Source: Micromonospora coerulea (GTDB lineage Bacteria > Actinomycetota > Actinomycetes > Mycobacteriales > Micromonosporaceae). Taken from it: a DNA stretch of 64,000 nt. Below the pieces are notes generated by a model. That model had not been told where the DNA came from, ran no database searches, and saw only the letters and a list, made by a program, of their open reading frames with translations. Shown here one piece after another: positions 36,534-43,858 of this stretch. The stretch lies in contig NZ_JAEMUW010000024.1 of the NCBI RefSeq assembly GCF_016598485.1, positions 30,938-94,937 on the forward strand. Direction: 5' to 3'. Numbering within the stretch: the first letter of the stretch is position 1; each line of letters opens with the position of its first letter. Position numbers and translations under genes: made by a program.

Positions 36534-38017
36534 GTGACGGGCGGCAGCGGCTTGACCTGCGGACACTGGAACAGCAGCAGCCCCGGGTTGGACCGGGCGG
36601 GCGGTGGACGCCGCCGGCGGTCGATCCCCGGTCGCTACGGGTGGGGATCGTGCACCTCGGGATCGGCGCCTTCCACCGGGCCCACCAGGTGGTCTTCACC
36701 GAGTTGGCCGCGGCGGCAGCCGGCCGCGACGACTGGGGCATCGCCGGCGTGACGCAGCGGTCGGCCTCGGTGCGCGACCAGCTGATCCCGCAGGACGGTC
36801 TGTACTCGGTGCTCGAACGCGGGCCCGATGCGGCGCCGCTCCGGGTGCTCGGCAGCGTCCGAGAGGTGCTCTTCGGCGCGGCCGACTCGGCCGCCGTCGT
36901 CGATCGGATCGCCGACCCGGCGGTACGCGTCGTCACGCTGACCGTCACCGAGAAGGGCTACCGCCGTGATGGGGCCGGCCAGTTGAACCTGTCCGACCCG
37001 CAGGTCCTGGCCGACGTCCAGGGCCAGCCGCCCCGGACCGTGGTCGGGCAGCTCGTGCGGGGCCTGCAGCGCCGGTGGGAGCGAGGTGCCGGACCGGTCA
37101 CCGTGCTGTCCTGCGACAACCTGGTGGGCAACGGGGACGTCCTGCGGGGACTGGTGCACGACTTCCTGGACGCGCTGCCGGCGTCGGCGCCCGGCGGTCT
37201 CGCCGACTGGATCGAGGCGTCGGCGCGCTTTCCGTGCAGCATGGTCGACCGGATCGTGCCGGCCACCACCGCCGAGGACCGCGCCGACGCCCGAACGGTG
37301 TTGGGCCTGGACGACCACGGCGTCGTGGTGGCCGAGCCGTTCAGCCAGTGGGTAATCCAGGACGACTTCGCCGCTGACCGGCCCGCTTGGGAGCTTGCCG
37401 GGGCGGTGCTGACCAAGGACGTCGCCGCCTGGGAGGCGGTGAAGCTGCGGATGCTCAACGCCACCCACTCGCTGCTGGCCTACCTGGGCGCCCTGCGCGG
37501 GTACGACACGATCGCGGCCGCGCTCTCGGACGACCACCTGGCGGCGGCCGCCGACGCACTCATGGTCGAGGACGTGGCGCCGACGCTGCGGGTACCCGAC
37601 GGCCTGGACCTGGCCGACTACCGGCGGGGGGTGCTGCGGCGCTTCGCCAACCCCGCGTTGCGGCACCGCACCGTCCAGGTCGCCATGGACGGATCCCAGA
37701 AGCTGCCGGTCCGGCTGCTCGGCACCGTCCGGGACCGCCTGGCCGCCGGCGCCGTTCCGCAGCACGCCGCGCTCGCCGTCGCGGCGTGGATGACGTACGT
37801 GGCCGAGGGCCGGGACGCCCACGGGCGCGAGCTCCCGCTCGACGATCCGCTGGCAGTCCGGCTGCGAGCCGCTACGGCCGCCGGCGCAGGCGATCCGCGA
37901 CGACTGGTCGACTCGCTGCTGCGCGTCGAGGAGATCTTCGGCGCGGACCTTCCCGAGCACGACGGATTCCGGGCCGCCCTGACAGACCACGTCGCCCGGC
38001 TCACCGTCAACCGATGA
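36530..38017 (+). CDS. uxuB: Fructuronate reductase (mannitol dehydrogenase family, UxuB-type)
   Basis: 495 residues from GTG 36530. N-terminal NAD-binding fold with IVHLGIGAFHRAHQVVFTEL, the form seen in UxuB/mannitol dehydrogenase and unlike UxaB. Later motifs: LSCDNLVGNGDVLRGLV, CSMVDRIVPATT, AEPFSQWVIQDDF, and the catalytic KLRMLNATHSLLAYLG with the K-x4-N-x2-H triad. It should reduce D-fructuronate to D-mannonate, joining uxaC to manD. It ends the nine-gene operon, 33 bases from a convergent GH79 gene. Confidence 0.88.
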   Translation: MSDGRQRLDLRTLEQQQPRVGPGGRWTPPAVDPRSLRVGIVHLGIGAFHRAHQVVFTELAAAAAGRDDWGIAGVTQRSASVRDQLIPQDGLYSVLERGPDAAPLRVLGSVREVLFGAADSAAVVDRIADPAVRVVTLTVTEKGYRRDGAGQLNLSDPQVLADVQGQPPRTVVGQLVRGLQRRWERGAGPVTVLSCDNLVGNGDVLRGLVHDFLDALPASAPGGLADWIEASARFPCSMVDRIVPATTAEDRADARTVLGLDDHGVVVAEPFSQWVIQDDFAADRPAWELAGAVLTKDVAAWEAVKLRMLNATHSLLAYLGALRGYDTIAAALSDDHLAAAADALMVEDVAPTLRVPDGLDLADYRRGVLRRFANPALRHRTVQVAMDGSQKLPVRLLGTVRDRLAAGAVPQHAALAVAAWMTYVAEGRDAHGRELPLDDPLAVRLRAATAAGAGDPRRLVDSLLRVEEIFGADLPEHDGFRAALTDHVARLTVNR

Positions 38018-38050
38018 GCCGGGCGGTCGGCCGGGCGCGGTGGCGGCCGG

Positions 38051-39712
38051 TCAGCCGTCGTGGCCGTGCAGCGTGACGACAACCGCCTCGCCGGCGCCCA
38101 GCGTGACCTGGAAGTGCCCCGCCTTGGCAGTGCCCACGGTCGGCTGGAATCCCGGCCAGCTGCCGTCCGCGGACACCACGCGTCCGTCGATGCGTACGCC
38201 GGGGGCGTCGAGGGTGCGGCCCGCACCGCTCGGGTCGTCCGGCGTCATCCGGTCGATCTCGTACCTGGCGCCGGGCGCCGCCACGTCGAGTGACACCGGC
38301 TGGTCACCCTTGTTGATGAGGAACAGCCGCCGCTCCGACGCGTCGCCGTCGACGCGCCAGGCCTTCACCTGCCCGCCCTCGGGTGCGCTGATCGCCACGG
38401 GCACGGGCCGGAGCCCGCTCGTGCCCTGCGCGAACCGAGAGAACAGCAGCAGTGCGTAGTACTCGGGCGCCGGGGTCGGCGCGCCCATGGCCGCGGACGG
38501 GTCGAAGTTGATCGCGTTGTAGTAGCCGTTGCCCTCCTCGGGGTGGAAGAAGGCCCGCACCTCGGCGTTGTGGAAGTTCACCCCGACGGCGCCGGTGCCG
38601 CACTCCGCGTTGACCGACGGGGCGTGCGGCGGCTGCGGGCAAGCCGCGTTGAACATCGTGTCGAGCGCCCAGACGGCGCTGGCGGCGACGTCGCTGACAC
38701 CGTGCGCGCCCCGCCCCGCGGCGGTGTTGAGTTCCTCGACGCGGTAGCCGAGGCCGCGGCCGGCCGCCTCGTTGGCGTGCGTGTACACCTGGTAGTTGAA
38801 GTTGGCCAGCCGCTCGTCGGAGAGCAGCGCCGGGATTGTCGGGCAGCGGTACGGGTCCGTGGTGCAGGTGCGGGCCAGCGGGTAGAAGTGATCACCGGCC
38901 CAGGCCCCGAACGCTCCGGCGTTCGCCTTCGTCGCCGGGGCGGTGGCGTCCAGAATGGCTGGCCAGTCCCAGAAGAACCGGGTTTCCACGCTGCGGTCGG
39001 CGATGCTGGTCCAGGGCGCGATGGGTTCGCTCGTGTTCGGGGTGACGATCGGGTACGGCTGGGTGGCGTTCGCGCCGGAGAAGGCGGCGAAGTCGCCCAG
39101 GTACTGCTGGAGGTCGAAGCGGTAGGCGAGGTCCGGCTCGTTGCCGAGCGAGACAGCGGCCACGTCCTCGTTGGCTCCTGCGAACGCCGGTCCGACCCCC
39201 TGCGTGACGAAGGCCCGGGCGTGCTCCGGGACGCGCCACGGCCGCTGGGCGGTGGGCGGCGACATGGCGGTGCCGAGGATGACACCCCAGTTCGGGGTGC
39301 CGCTGCCCGCGACGTGGCCGGCGTTCGCGGCGTCGAGGGTGGCGCGGATGTCGGCGAGGTCCTGCGGGGTGATCACCTCGTTGGTGTTGTCCGCGGTCGC
39401 GTCGAACGGCATGACGTCCTGCGACGACCCACCGATCCGCAGCACGCCGGTCCGCAGGTTGCCCAGCAGGTTGGCGAAGGCCGGCCGGGCGGTCGGGCCC
39501 ATGTACCGCTCGATCAGTGACCACTCGACACTGAAGCCGACGAAGTGTGCGGGGACGGACCCGCCGCCCACCATGCGCCGTGGGTCGAGCCGTACCGACG
39601 CGTGGACCGGGTCCGTCGCCGCACCGGGGGATGCGGCGAAGCTCACGCCGGGACAGGCGAGCACTGCCAGCGCCGCAGCAGCGGCGGCGCTGCGGGCGGG
39701 ACGATTCATCAT
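38051..39712 (-). CDS. Secreted GH79 beta-glucuronidase-like hydrolase
   Basis: 553 residues. I start at ATG 39712 (minus strand; AAAGG nine bases ahead) because MMNRPARSAAAAAALAVL begins a Sec signal. The clan-A barrel contains FVGFSVEWSLIERYMG near the start, GVLRIGGSSQDVMPF, the acid/base VSLGNEPDLAYRF, and the nucleophile region YRVEELNTAAGRG. A C-terminal GH79-type beta domain (AWRVDGDASERRLFLINKGD) follows. GH79 members remove beta-linked glucuronic or 4-O-methylglucuronic acid, including from arabinogalactan-proteins. It is 25 bases downstream of the GH2 gene, probably in one operon. It is more distant from the two GH79 genes at 45574 and 49625. Confidence 0.85.
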   Translation of the reverse strand: MMNRPARSAAAAAALAVLACPGVSFAASPGAATDPVHASVRLDPRRMVGGGSVPAHFVGFSVEWSLIERYMGPTARPAFANLLGNLRTGVLRIGGSSQDVMPFDATADNTNEVITPQDLADIRATLDAANAGHVAGSGTPNWGVILGTAMSPPTAQRPWRVPEHARAFVTQGVGPAFAGANEDVAAVSLGNEPDLAYRFDLQQYLGDFAAFSGANATQPYPIVTPNTSEPIAPWTSIADRSVETRFFWDWPAILDATAPATKANAGAFGAWAGDHFYPLARTCTTDPYRCPTIPALLSDERLANFNYQVYTHANEAAGRGLGYRVEELNTAAGRGAHGVSDVAASAVWALDTMFNAACPQPPHAPSVNAECGTGAVGVNFHNAEVRAFFHPEEGNGYYNAINFDPSAAMGAPTPAPEYYALLLFSRFAQGTSGLRPVPVAISAPEGGQVKAWRVDGDASERRLFLINKGDQPVSLDVAAPGARYEIDRMTPDDPSGAGRTLDAPGVRIDGRVVSADGSWPGFQPTVGTAKAGHFQVTLGAGEAVVVTLHGHDG

Positions 39713-39737
39713 GCGCGTACGCCTTTCGTGGTCGGGA

Positions 39738-42700
39738 TCAGGAGATGGCAAGTGCGGCGAACCGCCAGTACTGGCCGGCGTTGTCGGCGGCGAAGGTCAG
39801 GTCGACCGGGTGGCCGTTCGCACCCCCGTCGATCGGGAACGTCAGCCAGCCGAACTCTCCGGTTGGTGACGGGCTCTCCAGGTGGGCGAGCGTGCGGCCC
39901 TCGCTGGACACCGTCATCGGGTCGGCGGGGAAGCTGGCGTCGCCGACGAGCAGGTGGACCTCGTGGCTGCCGGCCGGCACGTCGAGTCGCAGGGTGGCCG
40001 CCACGCGGTCGGTCACGATGTCGCGGCGCAGGCTGTCCGGTCCGCCACGGTCGCGGGACTGTGGCGCGGTGCCGATCCAGCCGTAGGCCTTGGCCGGATC
40101 CCAGCCGTCGGAGGGCGACAACCGGCGGTACGTCGGCAGCAGCGGGCTGGTCGCGGTACCGGCATCGAGCGCCAGCCGTACGCCGTCACCCCGCGGCGCG
40201 GTCACCGCCTGTGCCTCCGGCCGGCCGTACACCGGCGAGTCGGTCGCCGTCACCGCCGCGGCGACGGTCGCCACCTGCGGCGCCTGCGTGGGGGTCACCG
40301 AAACCGGGATGGTGACCTTCGCGAACGCGGGCACCGCCTGCGAGGTCGCCCCCGACACCCAGCCGTCCGGGACGGCCAGGCGGGCGTCGACGGACACCGG
40401 ATGGTCGGTGCCGTTGGCGACGGTGACCGCGACCTGCCCCGTCTCGCCCGTGAACAACGGCTGGTCGGGGAGGGTCAGGCCCTGCACCGAGACGTGCCCG
40501 GAGGCCAGGACGGTCAGGTCGTCGACGTACGTCGGGACAACGGGTGGTGCGGCGCTGCCCCCGACGGCCTGCACCGCCACCTTCGGCGACCCGCCGAGGC
40601 TCGCGGTGCCCAGCGGGTACCAGTCCTGGCCGTCGCTCGTATACTCCGCGGCGACGTCCGTGCCCCGGCGCACCAGCCGTAGGTGTGCGGACTCTCCACC
40701 GTAAGGGATCGACGACCGGCTGCCGATCTTTCCGCCCGACTCGGCCAGGAACTCCAGCGCGCGTCGCCCGTCGACCCAGCCGAGGTCGGCCTTCACATAG
40801 TTGTCGTCGTCGACGTACGCGTAGAGCCCGACCTGCTGGAAGTCGGCGGACAGTTCGGGCGCGTCGAACGTGGCGGCGGCGGTGAAGTCGGCCTGCGGCG
40901 TGTCGGTGCGCGCGAACAGGTTCCGGCCGTCGCCGCCGGCACCCGTCTCGCCACCGGCGAGCGTCGACAGCCGGAGCGAGCCGGGCCGATCCTGGAGATT
41001 CCAGCCGGAGCCGTCCGGCCGGATGATCTGCCAGCCGGCGTCCAGCGTGCCGGAGTCGAAGTCGTCACCCGCCGGGCTGTTGACGGTGTCGATGCTGCGG
41101 ACGGTGAAGGGCACCGGCAGGGCTTCGGTGTCGGCGTCGACGACGGCCCGCACGAACCCGGTCGAGGAGAGGTGGTCGGCGGTGAGCGTACCGGTCAGCG
41201 TGACGTCGACGGTGGCCTCGCCGCCGGCGGGCACTGTGAAGGGCACCGGCTGTGCGGCGAAGCCGGGCGGCGGGTCGACCACGACCGTGCCCTGGCCGCC
41301 GTGGCCGAGCGCGTCCACGATCGTCACCCGCTGCCGCAACGTTCCCGGCCGGTCCAGAGGTGCCGCGAGGATGCTGGCCCGGGCGATCCGGACCGGCGAG
41401 AACATCACCCGCCAGCCGAGCTTGTGGGACCGGTGGTAGGTGTCGAGCCCCTTGGTGTGGAAGGGCGGCACCGGTTCCGGATTCTGTCCCGATCCCCAGG
41501 TCGGCGTGCACCAGAACTCGGTGGAGGTCCAGTACATCTTGCCGATGAGGTGCGGCCGGTTGTTCAGCAGCCGGTTGTGTTCGTCGATCAACGAGGCCTG
41601 GTAGAACTCGGTCCCGCGACCCACCCCGTCCCGCTGGTGGACGGCTTCCGCCCCGTACTCGCTCAGCAGGATCGGCTGGCCGGTCATCTCCTGCAACGCG
41701 TCCAGGTGCGACGTCAGGCTCTCCAGCGTCGAGTACCAGCCGGCGTAGTAGTTGGTCGCGAAGAAGTCCTGGTAGGGGTAGGCCCGGTCTCGGGTGTGCC
41801 GGTGGGAAACCTGGGTGTAGAGCCGGCTCGGATCGATGCTCCGCCCGTAGGCGATGACGTTGCGGACGTAGTCGACCGCCCCGTCGGTCTCGGTGGCGTT
41901 CTCGTTGCCGACCGACCAGGCGAACAGGCTCGGGTGGCTACGGTCCCGGGCGACCATCCGGGCCAGCGCCCGCTTGCCGAACTCCTGCACGTCCGACCTG
42001 CCGAGGAACGTACCCGGCTGTGAGCTGATGTTGTTGATCTCCTCGATGACGAGCATGCCGTACTTGTCAGCGGCCTGCAGCTCGGCCGGAGTGGTGGGGT
42101 AGTGGGCGGGCCGGAAGATCCGGAAGCCCTTGTCGTGCAGTTTCTTGATCTCGCGGTCGGCCAGCCCGTCCGGCTGGGTGCGACCCAGTCCCGGGTAGTC
42201 GGCGTGCCGGTTGAAGCCCGGCAGGTCCTGGACCGGCTTGCCGTTGAGCAGCAGGTCGAGGCCGTGGACGGCGACGGTGCGGAAGCCGGTCTGCTCGACG
42301 AGTTCCCGCCAGGCCGTGTCGCCCAGCGGACGAAGGTGCACGGTGTAGAGGTTGGGGTGGTCGAGGTCCCAGAGGGCGGGTCGGGGGACGTCGACCTCGA
42401 TCGGGGTGGCGACGCCGCCGCCGGCGGGCACGGTGGTGCGCACCTGCTGCGGGCCGAGCACGCGTGAGCCGTCCGGCCCTTCGACGGTGAGCAGCGCGGT
42501 CACCTGCCGCGGGGACGTGGTGGCGTTGACGCCGGTCGGGCGCAGGGTCAACTGCCCAGTTGCCGCTCCCTCGGCCCGGGTTTCGGTCAGCGCCACAGCG
42601 GGCGTGCGCTCCAGGCGTACCTGCTGGAGCAGGCCACCCCAGTTCCAGTACAGGCCCTGGACCGGACGGGCGTACTCGCCCATGGTCGAGACCCGGTTGT

Positions 42701-43487
42701 CGACCACGACCGCGATCGTGTTCGTACCCGCGCGTACCGCCTCGGTCACGTCGAGCCGGGTGGGCAGGTACCCGCCAGTGCTGCTGCCCACGTCCACGCC
42801 GTTGGCGAAGTATCTGCAGGTCCAGAAGCACGATTCGAATGCCAGGGCGGTGCGTTCACCGGGATTGGGCGCGTCGAGGTCGACGGTCCGGCGGTAGACG
42901 CCGACCACGCCGTTGTCGTCGTTCCACTTCGCTTTCACGGCCCCGAACGAGTCGGGTACGACGATGGTCGGCCAGGCGTCGGTGTCGTACTCCGGCCGCA
43001 CCGCTGGCGGTACCGTCCCCTCCAGGGCGCCCTCGGGCAGCTCTGCCGCGGTCGAGAACTGCCACCCTCCGTCGAGGCGTTCGACTCCTGGGCCGGCCGG
43101 TGGGGCGAAGGTCACGACGCGCTTGGTCACGGTGCGCGTGCCGGAAGGGCTGTCCGCCTCGGCCTTCAGCGTGTGCGAACCGGCCGGAAACCACGTCGCG
43201 TCGGTGGTGGTCGCCCAGACAGGGGCGGTCTTGGTTTTCCGCGCGTACACATCGGTCAGCTCGGACAACTGCACGTTGTCGAGGTAGAACCGCACGGCGG
43301 TCGTACCCGGCGGAGCTTCGACCTCGAGATCCACGGCGCCGGTGAGCCGGCTGTCCCGCGGTGCCGTGAAGCGGATCCCGGTTTCGGTCGCGCCGGCGCT
43401 GCCGGCGGGCGCGACCAGCACCACCGCCAGCACCACAGCGAGGGCGGACAGGCAGGCGGCGATCGGTCTGGGGAGGCGGATCCTCAT
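39738..43487 (-). CDS. Secreted GH2 hydrolase, beta-glucuronidase-like
   Basis: 1249 residues from ATG 43487 (minus strand, GAGGA ahead), opening a Sec signal (RIRLPRPIAACLSALAVV). An N-terminal Ig-like fold precedes the GH2 sugar-binding, Ig and TIM-barrel domains. The acid/base glutamate is in FAWSVGNENATE and the nucleophile in ILLSEYGAEA; SEYGAE is the beta-glucuronidase form. The glucuronidase carboxylate-binding NxKG motif appears changed to HTKG in PFHTKGLDTYHRSH. After the barrel come NEW3-like folds, a DUF1349/concanavalin-like sandwich (DDFDSGTLDAGWQI) and a final Ig/NPCBM-like end. It could also act as a beta-galactosidase-type enzyme. It is divergent from the gene at 43859 across an operator-rich region. 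Confidence 0.84.
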   Translation of the reverse strand: MRIRLPRPIAACLSALAVVLAVVLVAPAGSAGATETGIRFTAPRDSRLTGAVDLEVEAPPGTTAVRFYLDNVQLSELTDVYARKTKTAPVWATTTDATWFPAGSHTLKAEADSPSGTRTVTKRVVTFAPPAGPGVERLDGGWQFSTAAELPEGALEGTVPPAVRPEYDTDAWPTIVVPDSFGAVKAKWNDDNGVVGVYRRTVDLDAPNPGERTALAFESCFWTCRYFANGVDVGSSTGGYLPTRLDVTEAVRAGTNTIAVVVDNRVSTMGEYARPVQGLYWNWGGLLQQVRLERTPAVALTETRAEGAATGQLTLRPTGVNATTSPRQVTALLTVEGPDGSRVLGPQQVRTTVPAGGGVATPIEVDVPRPALWDLDHPNLYTVHLRPLGDTAWRELVEQTGFRTVAVHGLDLLLNGKPVQDLPGFNRHADYPGLGRTQPDGLADREIKKLHDKGFRIFRPAHYPTTPAELQAADKYGMLVIEEINNISSQPGTFLGRSDVQEFGKRALARMVARDRSHPSLFAWSVGNENATETDGAVDYVRNVIAYGRSIDPSRLYTQVSHRHTRDRAYPYQDFFATNYYAGWYSTLESLTSHLDALQEMTGQPILLSEYGAEAVHQRDGVGRGTEFYQASLIDEHNRLLNNRPHLIGKMYWTSTEFWCTPTWGSGQNPEPVPPFHTKGLDTYHRSHKLGWRVMFSPVRIARASILAAPLDRPGTLRQRVTIVDALGHGGQGTVVVDPPPGFAAQPVPFTVPAGGEATVDVTLTGTLTADHLSSTGFVRAVVDADTEALPVPFTVRSIDTVNSPAGDDFDSGTLDAGWQIIRPDGSGWNLQDRPGSLRLSTLAGGETGAGGDGRNLFARTDTPQADFTAAATFDAPELSADFQQVGLYAYVDDDNYVKADLGWVDGRRALEFLAESGGKIGSRSSIPYGGESAHLRLVRRGTDVAAEYTSDGQDWYPLGTASLGGSPKVAVQAVGGSAAPPVVPTYVDDLTVLASGHVSVQGLTLPDQPLFTGETGQVAVTVANGTDHPVSVDARLAVPDGWVSGATSQAVPAFAKVTIPVSVTPTQAPQVATVAAAVTATDSPVYGRPEAQAVTAPRGDGVRLALDAGTATSPLLPTYRRLSPSDGWDPAKAYGWIGTAPQSRDRGGPDSLRRDIVTDRVAATLRLDVPAGSHEVHLLVGDASFPADPMTVSSEGRTLAHLESPSPTGEFGWLTFPIDGGANGHPVDLTFAADNAGQYWRFAALAIS

Positions 43488-43568
43488 GACAACGTCCTCG
43501 CGTGTGACGGGATGGAACGGTCTCCGGTTTGTCAGGCGCCTGCGCGCGTCCGGAGCATCGCAGCTTCC

Positions 43569-43582
43569 TGAAACCGTTTGCG
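43569..43582 (-). promoter_or_regulatory. LacI-family operator, copy A
   Basis: On the minus strand this reads CGCAAACGGTTTCA, identical base for base to the site at 43807-43820. It lies 82 bases before the GH2 start. A weak promoter (TTGACG at 43616-43621 and TGGCAT at 43592-43597, minus strand) would put it near the transcription start, where a repressor would block. Confidence 0.6.
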
Positions 43583-43635
43583 GTTCCTCTGATGCCAGCA
43601 AACGGCTGGTGCGTCCGTCAATGCGTCTGAGGGGA

Positions 43636-43649
43636 TGAAACAAGTTTCA
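43636..43649. promoter_or_regulatory. Perfect palindrome TGAAACAAGTTTCA, copy 1
   Basis: A 14-base palindrome, perfect apart from the central AA (TGAAAC-AA-GTTTCA reads as TGAAACTTGTTTCA on the other strand). An identical copy starts exactly 104 bases away at 43740. Arms match the LacI/GalR style but the core differs from the CG-centred sites A and B. Confidence 0.5.
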
Positions 43650-43739
43650 AGAATGGCCCCCCGCCTGCTGACTTCACCGCCGACCGGGTACATCGGCCGG
43701 TTGACGGCCACGGACCGCTCGGCCGGGAGGTCGGGGGAT

Positions 43740-43753
43740 TGAAACAAGTTTCA
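43740..43753. promoter_or_regulatory. Palindrome TGAAACAAGTTTCA, copy 2
   Basis: Identical to the copy at 43636, same orientation, within the same divergent region. The spacing of 104 bases is about ten helical turns, so dimers or tetramers on both would face the same side of the DNA, which would allow looping. The binding protein is not identified. Confidence 0.5.
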
Positions 43754-43806
43754 GTCTCCGGACGCATTGACCGCTGGCCCCGTGTTTGGTGTCGTGAACG
43801 TCGGAC

Positions 43807-43820
43807 CGCAAACGGTTTCA
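43807..43820 (+). promoter_or_regulatory. LacI-family operator, copy B
   Basis: CGCAAACGGTTTCA, 38 bases before the start at 43859. Same 14-mer as copy A but inverted, and 13 of 14 bases as in the uxaC/lacI operator at 26955. It is placed to repress the plus-strand enzyme genes. Confidence 0.6.
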
Positions 43821-43858
43821 AGGCTTTCCCTACGCGACGAGGGTTCGGAGGAGATGCC

